A stretch of DNA of 64,000 nucleotides from Gymnopilus junonius (GCA_015501075.1 JADNYJ010000052.1:124001-188000); one strand, 5' to 3'. Shown: positions 39,301 through 51,914, numbered from the stretch's first letter. Notes: generated by a model from the letters alone, not told the origin. Numbers and translations are program-made.

Positions 39301-42300
39301 ACTCAGTGCGGACACCTCAAGTTATTGGGGGACTGTTGGATGTTGATTGTGATGAAGCGACGATCAAGAGTTTATTGGCCTCTGTTACAGGCAACTTCCC
39401 AATTGATGAGCTGGTTCATGAGGTGGAGCAAAGGAATAGGCTGAAGTTAATTCTGCCATGGCTTGAGGCTCGTGTGCAGGCTGGCAGCCAAGATCCTGCT
39501 GTCTTCAACGCCCTTGCCAAGATTTACATTGACAGCAATAGCAATCCCGAACAGTTCCTCAAAGAAAATAATGTAAGAAATTCTAGCAACCTTAGGTATG
39601 GTCTTCTATATGGTCTTCTAATGCCTCTTTCTGTAGTTGTATGAACCCCTAGTCGTTGGTAAATTCTGCGAGGCCCGTGATCCCTACCTTGCATACATTG
39701 CATATGCCAAGGGTCTTTGCGATGACGAGTTGATTGCCATCACGAACGACAACTCTATGTTCAAACAACAAGCGCGCTATCTTATCAAACGCCGTCAACC
39801 AGAGCTATGGGCCCAAGTTCTCACACATGATAACATCTACCGCCGGGCTTTAATTGACCAAGTATGTTTTTTCTATATCTATCTTTCGCCATAGACTTAC
39901 CTCGTTATTTAGATTGTCGCAACTGCTCTGCCTGAATGTACAGACCCCGACGACGTCTCGATCACCGTCAAGGCTTTCCTTCAAGCAGACCTCCCAATCG
40001 AATTGATAGAGCTTTTGGAGAAGATCATCATCGAACCATCACCATTCAGCGACAACAAGAACCTCCAAAACCTCCTCCTTCTCACTGCTATTCGCGCCGA
40101 CAAGGGTAAAGTTGTCGGCTACATCAATAAACTGCAGAACTACGACGCTAGCGACATTGCCCGTATTGCGACGGAGCATGGCTTGTACGAGGAAGCGCTG
40201 ACTATCTACAAGAAGCACGAGCAACACACTATGGCCATGAATGTCCTTGTTGAGCATATTGTCTCTATTGACCGTGGTCTCGAATATGCAACCAAGGTCA
40301 ATGAACCCGCAGTGTGGAGTAGGCTTGCAAAGGCGCAACTCGATGGTCTCCGTATCAAAGACTCAGTCGGTATGTATCGTAATCGAATGGCTCCTCCTTA
40401 TGTTAGTAACTTCTTACTCTATTTTAGAATCATATATCAAGGCTCAAGATCCCAGCAACTATGCCGAGGTCATTGAGATTGCCAACCATGCCGGCAAATA
40501 TGATGAGCTCGTCCGCTACCTGCAAATGGCTCGCAAGACGTTACGTGAACCTAAGATCGACACTGAGCTGGCTTACTCTTATGCGAAGACCGACCGGCTC
40601 CACGACATGGAGGATTTCCTTGGTATGACAAACGTCGCAGATATCCTGGAGGTCGGAGAAAAGTGTTTCGAGGATGAATTGTATCAGGCTGCCAAGCTTC
40701 TGTTCACGAGCATCTCCAACTGGGCTCGTCTGGCGACCACTTTGATCTACCTTGGTGAAAACCAGGCTGCCGTTGAGAGTGCTCGCAAAGCGGGTAACAC
40801 ACAGTTAGTTGTTCCCTCTTCTTACTTAACACAAGTTAAATGGGTTTCTCTAGAGTTTGGAAGCAAGTCCATGCTGCGTGCATTGAGAAGTCAGAATTCC
40901 GTTTGGTGTGTGGTATGGTCATGCTGTGTCATTTCACAGACTCACGTCTGTACAACCTGTATTTAGGCTCAAATTTGTGGTCTTCACATCATAGTACATG
41001 CTGTATGTTGATTCGTCCTACTGACACCTCTATAATCGATGCTAAATCTGGTAACAGGAGGAACTTTCTGCACTTATTCAACTGTATGAGAAGCGAGGAC
41101 ACTTCGAGGAGATCATCAGTCTCCTCGAGGCTGGTCTGAGCTTGGAGCGTGCTCACATGGGCATTTTCACGGAATTGGCGATCCTCCTTAGCAAGTATAA
41201 ACCTGCTAAACGTGAGTTGTGTTGGCCATTTCAACAGAACATCTAGTCTCATTGCATGCTAGTCATGGAGCACCTCAAGCTCTTCGTTGCTCGTATCAAC
41301 ATCCCGAAGGTGATCAAGGCTACTGAGAAGGCTCATCTTTGGCCTGAGCTCGTTTTCTTATATATCAAATATGATGAATTTGTAGGCCTCCTCTCTTTTT
41401 GCTAATACTTTTGACTTACCTGATAACTTTGTAGGACAATGCAGCTCTCGCCATGATTGAACGCTCTGCGGATGCGTGGGAACATAATCAATTCAAAGAT
41501 GTCATTGTCCGCGCTGCCAACGTTGAAATGTAAGATTGATTGGGTCTGTGTGTTATGTTTACTGACCGCTGCCACCAGTTATTATAAAGCCCTTACCTTC
41601 TACCTCCAAGAGCAGCCAACCCTCTTGACTGATCTCCTCACTGTCCTAATTCCTCGCATTGATCACAGTCGGGTGGTGCGCACTTTCAGGCAAATTGACC
41701 ACATACCCCTCATCCGTTCATATTTGATTGCTGTACAACATGCGAGTATATTAAATTTCTTATTCTCTTTCAAGCACTAATTCTCGTCCTCTAGCTTAAC
41801 CTTGAAGCCGTCAACGAAGCCTATAATGATCTCCTTATTGAGGAAGAAGATTTCAAGACTCTACGTGATTCCATTGACAGCTTCGACAACTTCAACAACA
41901 TTGCTTTGGCTAAGCGGCTAGAAAAGCACGAATTGCTAGAATTCCGTCGACTAGCAGCCCACCTGTACAAGGTGAATCATCACTATTCAATGTTGACTAA
42001 AAATCGTCTGACTTGTTCTTGTTCAACCAGAAAAATGGGCGCTGGGAAGAATCGATATCGTTATCCAAGCAGGATAAGCTTTATAAGGATGCGATGGTCA
42101 CATCGGCTGCCTCTGCGTCGACTGATGTTGCTGAAGAACTCCTCTCATACTTCGTCGACATCGGCAACAAGGAATGCTTTGCGGCTCTGCTTTATACCTG
42201 TTTCGATCTCCTCCGTTCTGACGTTGTCGAAGAGCTTTCATGGCAACATGGCTTGAACGACTTTTACATGCCGTACAAGATTCAAGTGCAGCGCTCATTG

Positions 42301-42663
42301 GTTGAAAAGGTACATACTACTTGTGTTTCGATTTCCTTTGTCTTATGCTCATTGTCTCCCAGTTGGCACACCTCGAAAAGGAGGTCAAAGAACGATCTCA
42401 GAAAGATGCTCAAAAAGAGAAAACCGAGGCTGAAGCGCCTATCATCAACCCTGGAGGGTTCGGAAGAGGGCTTCTGTTAACGAATGGGTCAGTACCTTAT
42501 AATTATTTGTCCGTTATCCACAGCATAACAAATGACCATCACAGGATTGTTGGTCAAGCTCCTCCAATGAATGGGATGATGCCGGTGAGTATCATCCGTT
42601 TTCATAGTTTTCATCTTTCTAACTGACTTTCTCTAGGCAATGACTGGATACGGCAGTTTCTAA
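36332..42663 (+). CDS. chc1: Clathrin heavy chain
   Basis: Seen: ATG at 36332 ([20 protein letters not shown]), then beta-propeller exons ([64 protein letters not shown]). The long alpha-solenoid legs follow ([80 protein letters not shown]-like later repeats). The C-terminus is Gly/Met-rich, ends TGYGSF and stops at TAA 42661-42663. About 17-20 introns are visible and the frame is clean throughout. Family knowledge: three heavy chains form the triskelion that coats endocytic and Golgi/endosome vesicles. The N-terminal propeller binds adaptors, and the leg repeats build the lattice. The predicted length of about 1,670-1,690 residues is normal. Highly conserved residues make this the most secure call in the window. 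Confidence 0.97.
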
Positions 42664-43001
42664 ATCACTCTTACTACTTGTATTACGCTATATTATCTCG
42701 CTAATTGGAACATTTCTCTTGGATTTCTAAATAATTGTTGAACAATTGAGACAGTTGAACTTGAGAAACCGATAGCTCCAAGGACCAACCTGACTTCAAC
42801 TTTTGAATGTGATACCAAGCATAATTTTCCTGCCATATACACCTGCTATGCAATTTTCGCCAGAGTTGAGCCAGCTTGGACGGAGCTGGCCAGTTGGATA
42901 ACGGGTCCGAAAAATAGCCGACATCCAGATCACCCTGATCTCACAACTGAACAGACGAACGGAGGCAGCCTTAAGTTGCTCCGAGCAGTAATTCTCTGAA
43001 T
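42664..43001. other. Intergenic, chc1 3' end and LYC1-like promoter
   Basis: 338 bp between tandem rightward genes, AT-rich near 42665-42740. No further gene or specific signal recognised. Confidence 0.35.
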
Positions 43002-44434
43002 ATGTCAGAATCAACTTTTGAAGTCTCGGTTTCTCCTATCCCTTTGTCGTGCCTAACTCTGTTTCCTGCAACGAAGGCGCAGGTTATTGAGTCTCGGAAG
43101 AGGAGCTTCGCTTCTTGGGGAAGAGGGGCTACCCTAGAGCAGTATTTGGCAAGAGACGCTCGATCCGATAATCATGAAGTATCGAAAGATGGAAGATTAG
43201 TGACTTGGTGGGCTTTGTTTCGAGTAGATATAACGACATCTGGCTTATAAGGCGGTTTTTTTGTCCGCAGGGTTCTAGCAAGACGTGATAATGCTAAAGG
43301 ATTGAACTTCTTGTGCTCGTGCGAAACGTAAATGCAATATGTTTGCTATCAAAAACTGTATTTACTGATTTTATTTGCTTGATTTCAAGATTCAAACGAG
43401 ACGGCCTAGCAGTAATTCCGACCTCGTCTACGCACGCAAAACTAGTGACTGGCTATGGAATCGCCTCCGTGTTTACTCCTCCGCAGATCAGGAAAAAAGG
43501 ATATGCAGCCCACATGATGCGCCTCCTCCACTGGGTGCTTGCTCCGCGCTCTACTTTGCCGGAAAGGTTCCCGGAGCAACTATGGGGTGAGATGCCCAGC
43601 AGAGCTTTGTGGGAGAAAGCCGATGCAGAGCAAGTACCGCAGGGCCATGGCGATAATGCAGTATTCTCGGTGTTGTACAGCGATATCGGAGGCAAGTTTT
43701 ATGCAAACTGCAGTCCGACTCCTAGCGAGGTTGGGTTGGATAAGCAAGGCTGGGTGGCTAGGGAACCCATTTCTACCGAATGGGCAGTTGATGGTTTAGT
43801 TGCACTTTTAAACTCTCGCGAAGTTGGAGTTGACTCAACCGCGTCATGGGAATGGCTTGACGAGAAGAGTGCATATGAAATATGGAAGGTTGACGCAGAA
43901 AAGATGAAGGACGAAATGGAGGGCTTCGCTCGATCCACCAGAAATTCTGACCAGGCACTGTTCACTTTCTTGCCGGACAAAGGCGTGGCTGAATTCCAAG
44001 TGGACAGATTGAGACATTTCTGGGGCAAGGTTGAACCATTACCGATTTACTGGGGTGTGTACAGACGCGATGGCGAGGCCGTTGGACTAGACCCATCGAC
44101 CTTTGCGACTTGGACATTGGATGTACGCCCAGGGCAGGCAAATGATTTGATCATCACCCGAGTACGAGCTAGGCCCGGAAAATTTGAGGCACTCATGAAG
44201 GAGGTTGTTGGGTTTGCGAAAAGACACGGAGTGGAGAAGATCGAGGTGTGGGGTCTAGGCGAAGAATTAAGGAACATTATTGGAGGCAGGACCTGGAATA
44301 GAGATGAACATCTCTCATCGTTCAAGTGGTACGGTAAAGAGAAGGATGTGAATTGGTGTTTTAATGAAAAGTAAGTGAATCCATTGGTCCTGATGAAAGT
44401 CATGCTGAGTACACTCAGGTTCTGTTGGTGCTGA
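43002..44434 (+). CDS. LYC1-type GNAT N-acetyltransferase
   Basis: Seen: ATG at 43002 (MSESTFEVSVSPIPLSCL), SRKRSFASWGRGATLEQYL, then two short introns. VTGYGIASVFTPPQIRKKGY continues into AAHMMRLLHWVL; the RKKGYA core is the acetyl-CoA pyrophosphate loop of the GNAT fold. A long C-terminal domain follows (YSDIGGKFYANCSP; FWGKVEPLPIYWGV; IEVWGLGEELRNI). The open frame appears to stop at 44374, but a GTAAGT donor at 44371 and a CTCAG acceptor at 44414-44418 join it to a 16-nt last exon. This changes the end to FNEKFCWC with TGA at 44432-44434, which I judge the true terminus. Family knowledge: LYC1 was described as a lysine acetyltransferase in Yarrowia. Fungal relatives are widespread, and lysine as substrate here is only inferred. 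Confidence 0.85.
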
Positions 44435-44872
44435 GGTGAAATGGCAGGACCGATTGAGTGGAAGAGCACCCACCAATGTAAATATAACATTGCCCGCCAC
44501 ATAGAAAAAAGGGATCTCAAAAGCCCATTCAGATCAAGTGCTTATTTCCAGCTTTCCAGCGGTCGACGCTCTAAAGGATGCGCTGAATATTTGCATTAGC
44601 AATGACCAGAAGAAGTGATAGCGAATCTCCTCACTGGCTCTCTTGCAGTGAGCACCGACCACAGCATGAGAAGATAAATGTACAGGCCCAAAGAGATTTC
44701 GAAGAACAATCCTATCGCATACGTTTGCAGATAAGCAGACACGTTGGTCTCCATGAATAAGTTTCTGGATAACATTAAAGCGAGATATTAGAGGTCGCAG
44801 ACACGATTACAGGTATGTACAATACTGAACAGAGTGGCGGAGATATATTTGTAGATTCCGATCCAAGAACGT
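44435..44872. other. Convergent 3' region, LYC1-like / Sur2-like
   Basis: 438 bp between convergent genes. Short open frames are antisense shadows. Nothing specific seen. Confidence 0.35.
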
Positions 44873-45932
44873 TTATAAAGCTTTAGAAACTTTTTGGCGA
44901 CGATGTTCAACATCTTTCCTCGTCATTCTTGTCCCAAGCAGGGTATCCCAGTGCACAAAGAATGGTTGCGCAAAATTAGATTTAATACCGATCACCTAAG
45001 AAAGATAAGAACGTTCTACAAGTGGTAATAGACGAAAGAAGCTTACCTGGTGGTGAATATCGTGATAGTCAGCATTATTGCTAGTCAGCAATTGGAGAGG
45101 ATCCCACGGAAGAGAGTATCCACAATGGTCGTCGACTGTCTTGAAAGTCGAAAAAAGGAAAAGGAAAAGCGCTTGCCGAGTAGTCATTCCTGTTGTCCAC
45201 TCAGCAAGCAGTGCTCCAAGGGTATCCAGAAGGAATCCCTCTATGGGGTGGTTATATAATGAGCCAAAGGCATAAGGGACGTAGAGTCGATGGTGCCAGG
45301 AGTGGAATTGCTTGTAGAGGAATTTGTTGGAATGCATCAGTCGGTGCAGGAAATACTGCCATGTGTCGATGATGAACCTGAAAGTAGTCAGAAAAAGAAA
45401 AAGAGCAGACAATAGTATTATGGTCTTACATCGCCGAGAAGAGTTGGAACATGGGAATTGCCCACCAATAGATGAAACCCGTCGCACGCGCCAGCAACAC
45501 CGGGTGCGTCTGGTCTCCAAGCGCTCTAATGAATATGGGTTCGATAGCTGCGGCAATTCTACGAAGATCTTGCGCAGGGTTGACATTGTGCACGGGCTGG
45601 TCGGACATCCATACAACACCAACCATGGTCTGCACTACCTGCTGGGAAAGGACTGTCCACACTACCTGCGACCGCGTGGCGAGATTACGGGCCTTCAACT
45701 CGCTGGATTCGTGTATTCTGTACTTGTCCAACCATTTCCACCCAGATGTGTCGAGGAAGTGGAAGAACAGCGATGGAATCCAGTAGGCAAGGACTGGCGC
45801 CACCAGGATAAGCCGGAAGTCGTCAGTGAAGTTGAGCAAGCTGGGTTTGGGAGAGAAGTAGAAAGGAAAGGAAGGTTGGACGAAGCAGAGAGGATCGTCA
45901 ACGAGGTGAGATGAACATACGGTCGTGTTCAT
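44873..45932 (-). CDS. sur2: Sphinganine C4-hydroxylase, Sur2-like
   Basis: Seen: ATG at 45932, then FTDDFRLILVAPVLAYWIPS and further hydrophobic segments, KYRIHESSELKARN, and LARATGFIYWWAIPMFQLF. After an intron comes the hydroxylase core with three histidine boxes: HRLMH in FIIDTWQYFLHRLMHSN, HSWHH in FHSWHHRLYVPYAFGSLYNH, and HDIHH in NNADYHDIHHQ. The last exon runs GIKSNFAQPFFVHWDTLLG and ends EHRRQKVSKAL with TAA at 44873-44875. Family knowledge: membrane di-iron hydroxylases of the fatty acid hydroxylase superfamily. Sur2 adds the C4 hydroxyl of phytosphingosine in the ER. The order and spacing of His boxes and the KxRxHE motif before the third membrane segment favour Sur2 over sterol desaturases. 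Length about 310-330 residues is normal. Confidence 0.9.
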
Positions 45933-46156
45933 GGTTCAATGATGAAGAACTCAACATCAGATCACCGTTCTTTTTCAAATTTCAGATTGGATATATTTGT
46001 AATCAGGTGTGTCAGAAAAACAAAAAATACAGCTATTGAATTAAATCCTAGGTCGTACAACTTTGTCTTCTACCATGCAATTACCGTGCAAGTATAACAG
46101 TGTGGTGGATATGAGTGGATGAATATGAGCAGAAAAATGTCCAGAGCCTCCCGAAA

Positions 46157-47414
46157 CTAAGGTTCGTTTAGGTTGTTCAAAAGTGTCGTCAGGCATCGTT
46201 TGGTGACCATGTCGCCCTGTTGATCTCAAATCAGCGATGTCGAAATTCGAGGGATATACAAAGCCCACCTTCAAAAGAGTGCTAAATGTCTGATCTCGGA
46301 GAGGCTCAGGCAAGCACGCGCGCAAAGCCTCGCGAGCACTGAAAACGGATAAGAATGATAAATAAGAGAAAAATAGCTGCACAGTACCGCAAATTGTCAC
46401 TAAGGCGGAGATAGCAACGAACGACATGCTTTAAAAGTCGAACGGCTTGCGTCTCAACAAGTTGGTTGACCATGTTGCTGAGGACGGTTCCAACGGCATA
46501 AAATCTCTCGTATGTGTGGCAGATATATGTGAGACCAGTCTCATCCAATAAAATCTTCTGTACAATGAAAATGGCGACAGTTTTTGACAACTCCGATCCA
46601 GTCTCCATGATGCGCAGGCAGAGGGGTATAATTTCTGTCGACAACAGGAAGTGGATAACAGTGTTGTTGTCGTTTTGCTAAATCCATGGATGATCAGCTG
46701 TCAGCATAAAATTGCGCATGTAATAATCACCTTGACCAGAGCCCCGATAACACCAAGGGATGTCAAACGAAGGTATTCAAAGGGGCGTGTTTTGGAAGTT
46801 GTGTTCAAAAAGGGATACAGAAAGAGGGGTATATGTGCTAGTAGAGAACAAGTATATCAATCATACTGGCCATAGGAAGGAATGTCAGCGTACCATTCAG
46901 AAAGAGCTGACGCGTTTCGGTGTGGGACGCCACACACTGGAGCAGCGCTAGTGCATTGCACACTCGGTTCGATACATGGGCCGTAAGATTCGGGGGAGAA
47001 AGTAAAGGATAGACTGATACAATTTCCTGCAGGAGTGCAGGCATGATGCCTTGACAGAGAAAATGAGCCGAGACTAAAGATACGTTTGCAGGGACTCCTA
47101 CCAAAAGAATGCCAAAGAACGAGGGCGAGATCATCGTACTGCTCTCGCTTCTTGCTCAACTCCAACAGAGCACTCTCCCGTGCAGCATGATTCATGAGAT
47201 CAATGACGAGACCATATATTTTGCTGTCTTCGCTCAGTCCGACGCCATGGGTGAGGTTGGGGTTGTTGGAAAAGCCTGGAGGAAGTTGCTGGTTTTGATT
47301 GGCGGTGAGAGGAGGAGTTTCCGAGAAATTAGAGAGCCCTCTTGCATAATTAGAGAAACTGTTGCTTTGCTGTTGTAGAAATGAAAGAGGTTTTGGGGAC
47401 AAGAGGCCCGCCAT
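46157..47414 (-). CDS. caf40: CCR4-NOT complex subunit Caf40/Rcd1
   Basis: Seen: ATG at 47414 ([20 protein letters not shown]), a Gln/Asn/Ser-rich start, then the armadillo-type core. Blocks are [40 protein letters not shown], spliced to [86 protein letters not shown] and CYLRLSDN follow, then a terminal NNLNEP with TAG at 46157-46159. Family knowledge: Caf40 (CNOT9/RQCD1) is the peptide-binding ARM-repeat subunit of the CCR4-NOT deadenylase and recruits RNA-binding proteins and GW-type adaptors. The core is nearly invariant among eukaryotes, and identity is secure. Its start lies about 90 bp from the stop of the upstream ADF-H/PH gene, so its promoter is probably within or very near that gene's 3' end. 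Confidence 0.94.
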
Positions 47415-47504
47415 CGCGAGGGAGACCGCAGAGCAGCGATCCACAATATTCTCACAAGATGACAAACATATCCAGTCACGTGTCACATTTCGTTATATTA
47501 TGTA

Positions 47505-49817
47505 CTACAGGCCAGCTGCAAATTTAAACAACCCCAATACCTTGTACTAGAAAAAGGTCAGAATTGAATTCGTTTATGAAATATATATCTCACCTTCTCT
47601 TCCTCAGAGTCTGCGTACATTGACCAGTGGTGATCAGGTTGGTCGTCCTTGAACTCCACCACAAACGAGAAAGCAATAGCTTCAAGCTCTTCATAGCCCT
47701 CTTTCCATTCCTTCATACCTCGGACTTTCCCCAACAGGTCTATCTTCTCCAAGGGATTTGTCGTGTCCTACAGACAGCCGTCAGTGACATTGGGACCAAC
47801 TTGATCAAGGGATGAAGACCTGCCATGGGATTCCGGTACAGGAAAATGGTGCTCCCTATAAACTTGTAGAATCGTCGCTTCCACGAGAGGCCGTCTTTAC
47901 TCTGTACTGTCATCCATCCTGTCAGGTTTGGCTCGCCTTTAGTCCCCTTGACCTTGGATGCCACCTGTTGTATTCTTTTCTTCCGTTCCGTCTCCTCTCG
48001 TCTTCTAACCTCTTCCGCTTGACGTAGAGCAATCTGCTCCCTTCGTGCTTGCTCTTTCCGCCATTCCTCCGCTCGTCTATGCTCCCCTAATCGTCTTTCT
48101 TTGTCAATTCTTTTTCGTTCCTCCAACTCCCTATGACGCCGTTCTTCTTCCTCCTTTTCTAATCTTTCTCGACGTTTTCGCTCCGCAGCTATGCGCCGTA
48201 ATTCTTCCTCCATCTCAGCCTTTCGACGCGCTTCCTCTTCCATGTCACGACGTCGTGTCTTCTCTTTCTCCAGTCTGATTCGTCTTTGGCGCTCCTCCTC
48301 TTCAGCCATAGCTTCTTGCTCTTCCTTTTCACGCTGCAACTGCAGCTCTCGCCGTCTTCGAGCCCTCTCTTCAGGATCCCTCGGAAGCGTTGCTTCATTC
48401 GACCATTTTCCCCTTAGCGGCACAGTATGCGATGGCTCTTCCTCATCTGATTCAATCACTAGTTCGTCCGAGCCGTGTACATGTGAAATGACCGCAAATT
48501 CAGACATACTGTGAGAACGCTGACGGCGAACAGTCTGGTGAGGTGCTGACGACGTGGGCAAGGAATTAGAGGCTGTCACTGGTCGCACAAGGTGCGAGTA
48601 CTTGTCTTTCGGTGGCGTGGGTGGAGGCAGGTCTGCGTCTTCTGGCTTCTTACGTCTCAACAAATTCGAGAAGACGTTGGATGACCCTTTCGGCAAGGGA
48701 GGGACGGGTGGGATAACATCAGGTGGTCGTACATCAGGGGCATAGATTGCCGTGAACGAACGTCGAACCATATCGTCAGGCGTGATAGCACTTAGCGATG
48801 CTTTACGAACGGGTTGAAGAGGGCGCGGAGAATCAGAAGGAGTAATTGGGCGTTGCTGTGATAAAGATTTGTTGGTGGTATCAGTGATTATAGAAAGCGG
48901 AGGACCAGTGGATGGTTTGCGGACTGGCTGGAGAGGACGAGAATTGGCTGGGGGAGTCTGAGTCCCGCGTTGCTCTGGTAAAGGCTTGTTAGTGGCGTCA
49001 CTGAGACCTGACACGCTGGGCCTCGGTGGAAGTTTGCGCACTGGCTGTAGGGGACGAACAGGATTGGTAGCAGAACGACCTTGCTCCTGTGTTGTTTCCG
49101 AGTCGGAGATTTCGCTTAGGCCAGCAGGAGTATTGTCCTTAACGGAAGGGAAGGCAGTATCAGGATTGTTTATAGCCTGGTGAATATTGTGGGTGGTTAT
49201 AAGAGAGATGTTGTCGACCGTAAAGATAGCCTGGTGTTTCTACGTAACAGAACAATGGACATTAAACAAAGCGCTCGCGAAGGAACAATGGGTGTGGAGA
49301 CAAACTTTAAATATGACACCAACTCGCCGCGCGTGTACCAGTGCCCGAGCTATTGAAGAATGGTCGTGTCGTTAGTAGGACAGTATTTTCGTTTTATAAT
49401 TGGGAAATAAACCTCTTCTGACTCCTGAAACGGAGGGCGGGATGTAGTTGATAATGATGTAACCTGGATCGATATCGATTTCTTCATGATAGAAAGCAAT
49501 AAATACTTGGTCTAAATCCGAAAGCTTGGTTTTCAACTCCTCAAGGCCTTCATTGCCAAAGGAATGCAACCCAAGCTGGTCATGCTACCCATTAGACAGC
49601 ACAGACGACGTTGAGTCGCCAGAGATCATAGTCGGTGAGCGAAATGTTCTCACAGAGTCATTGACATAATGCAGAAGCAGCCTGTCGCGATGGAAGACAA
49701 TTAAGCGTTATGTGCTAGGATGTCAGAGAACCAGAAGGCGAACCAATTGTTGTAGTCTTCAAGAATGGATGAATAGGCAGCCATGACAGCTGCTGGGTCG
49801 GACAAATTGAAAGCCAT
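47505..49817 (-). CDS. ADF-H, Pro-rich, coiled-coil and PH-domain protein
   Basis: Seen: ATG at 49817 (MAFNLSDPAAVMAAYSSILE). Small exons follow that together look like an actin-depolymerising-factor homology (coactosin-like) domain: GLEELKTKLSDLDQVFIAFY, YIIINYIPPSVSGVRR, RALVHARRVGVIF-type and HQAIFTVDNISLIT. A Ser/Pro-rich region with repeated RPLQPVRK follows. Next is a long Arg/Glu charged coiled coil (about 48480-48020) and a C-terminal PH domain (GEPNLTGWMTVQSKDGLSWK; RRFYKFIGSTIFLYRNP; FSFVVEFKDDQPDHHWSMYA). Splicing at a GTGAGA donor gives the end YKVLGLFKFAAGL with TAG at 47505-47507. Inference: a membrane-phosphoinositide to actin adaptor. I cannot name a characterised orthologue. 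The ADF-H call rests on pattern, the PH call on the GW and terminal W positions. First-exon limits are approximate. Confidence 0.75.
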
Positions 49818-50072
49818 AATTAGAGAGAACAGACACCGCCGCAATAAGCTGGAAACCGTGTAGAATAGAAACTTAAGATGGGAATAAGTGAGGGATATAA
49901 TTCAAGTGGGTATCATGAGGTATCAATATTCAATGAATCTGATGATGGTCCCTGCCAGAGCAGTACGCAGCACGTGACCTGACACCGACTTGCCCGCCGT
50001 CATCGTCGATTGCTACCCAGACCAGTTCAATGATGTATTCAACAGCTCTCACTCCTTCTGTGTCCTGGCGAC
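49818..50072. promoter_or_regulatory. 255-bp divergent promoter, ADF-H/PH and DUF1295
   Basis: Both genes start outward from this 255-bp interval. It contains a CACGTG core at 49972-49977 (agcacgtgacctg). No other signal is assigned. Confidence 0.45.
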
Positions 50073-51694
50073 ATGTCTCCCGTTCATGTACTTGACCACT
50101 TTTACCTCCTATTGACTCTTCTCGTCACCATTGGCTATCAGCTTCTGGGTTTCGCCATCGCTTGGACTCTCCAGTTCGATAAAATCACCGACTTTACGGG
50201 AGGCATGGTCGTTTCTCTTGTTGGCTGTCTTATCTTGCTTACGGCCAAGTCTCTCCTCTTGAAAAGGGTCCAATTTTTTCCTTCTAGGTAACTTGGCCGC
50301 TGTCTGGGTCTGCAAAAGGATTCTCATCTCGAATCAGCTCTCTTGACCTTGCTTGTTGGAAACACATTTCATGCCAGAAATATTGGTCAGCCATTTCATT
50401 CTGTCATGGCTGCTAACCTCATGACCCCCCGAATCCTTCAGTTGCTAGCGTTTTGGTGATGGTATGGGCCGCCAGAATTGCAGGTATTTATCCCAAGTCG
50501 CAGCAGCCTCTGAAACTCACGTCCCACTGGCAGGCTTCCTCCTATTCCGTGTTCTGAAGATGGGCAGCGACAGCCGTTTCGACGAGATACGCTCTCACTT
50601 CTGGAAATTCTTTGGTCCGTTCTTTCGTTTCATTATTTGTATGGCACCGTGCTTATGAAGTCCTTTCAGCATTCTGGATCGGTGAGCTCGTACGAGGCCT
50701 TGGATTGTGCTAAAAACTCATGATTGCCATCCTTTTAAGGTCAAATGCTTTGGGTACGGAACCCTACCTTCAAAAAATCTTTTGCCAACGTTAAGCCACG
50801 GATTCAAAGATTTGGACTGTCTCTCTTGCTCTCACTATCCTCAACTCTCCAGGTGTTTCTGACCTGGCCGATGGAGGATCCAATCCCGAGTTTGGCACTT
50901 CCAGAGATATTGCAGGGATTGTTGTTTGGGCTCTGGGATTTGTTATTGAATCCGTGGCAGATGCGCAAAAGGTGATCTGGGTCTTTCTATGTCAATCGTG
51001 TCAATCTTACGATACGCCCGGCAGTACCACTACAAAGCTCATAAAATCGTTCCAAAAGATCAGCCAACAAATGTGCTCAAATTATTTGTTCCTCTTTTCC
51101 ATTCGAGTTGCGTCTGATGTCGTTTCATCACAGAGAGGACTCTGGGCGTGGTCTAGACATCCATCTTATTTTGGAGAGTATGCAATACCTCATTTGCCTG
51201 GGTGAAATGAATGTACTCACTCACAGCCTGTCAGGATAATGTGTTGGTGGGGAATATGGATACTCTGCCTATCACCTACCACGAATGGACATCTGCCGCC
51301 TTCTTCGCGAGCAGCCCAGTATGGGTCTATACTGTCCCCAATTTTCACACTCGTGTAAGTCTCCCCTTGCCAGGCTTTCTTGTCGTATCTCTAAACGGGC
51401 CCGTATAGCCTTTTGATGTTTGGGTCAGGCGTTCCGACGGCTGAAAAGCCTACTGCGAAAAGATTTTTCATTCTGTCTCAAGGTCCGAATGCCAGGGAAG
51501 AGCATGCCGTAGCCTGGGAGAACTACAAAGATCACCTGCGAAAAACCTCCATTCTCATTCCCCTTCCGCCTTTCCTCTATGGACCTCTTCCTTCGATCAT
51601 CAAGAAGACTGTGCTCCTGGACTTTCCCTTCTACCAGTTTGACGAATCTACTGATGGAGCTGCTGCATTGGAGGAGGCAGAGAGACACGAATGA
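50073..51694 (+). CDS. DUF1295 / steroid 5-alpha-reductase-like membrane protein
   Basis: Seen: ATG at 50073 and a hydrophobic N-terminus (DHFYLLLTLLVTIGYQLLGF). FHARNI and SRFDEIRSHFWKFFG-type exons follow, then ALGFVIESVADAQK. The family hallmark is split by introns: GLWAWSRHPSYFGE (51144-51179) then IMCWWGIWIL. The C-terminus FSGVPTAEKP-like (LMFGSGVPTAEKPTAKRF) leads to YQFDESTDGAAALEEAERHE with stop at 51692-51694. Family knowledge: DUF1295 proteins resemble the C-terminal NADPH-binding part of steroid 5-alpha reductases and isoprenylcysteine methyltransferases, where the RHPxYxGE loop binds cofactor. The substrate is unknown. Several short introns with GT/AG ends are needed, and the middle exon joins (50.3-50.9 kb) are approximate. 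Confidence 0.82.
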
Positions 51695-51914
51695 CGATCT
51701 GCTGTCTTGGTCTACTTAGCCCTGCCATTTAATGTTGTTGCATGCTGTGCCGAATTGCCCAACAGGTGCTTTTCTTGTTCTCGCTGTCTATTTACTGTCC
51801 GTATCCTATAGAATAAATGGACCTTTCTTTGTCTATACTTATAATAATTTATCATATACGGTATTATCCACCGAATCAAGGAAGACATCCAGATGCCTAT
51901 GAAGGGAAAGGGCA
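51695..51914. other. Convergent 3' region, DUF1295 / PQ-loop
   Basis: 220 bp between convergent stops, AT-rich at about 51830-51870. Likely polyadenylation signals of both genes. Confidence 0.35.

Noticed and set aside
45324..45914. Long plus-strand frame opposite the Sur2-like gene
   Set aside because: The minus strand carries all three histidine boxes in frame with proper introns; the antisense frame has no domain.
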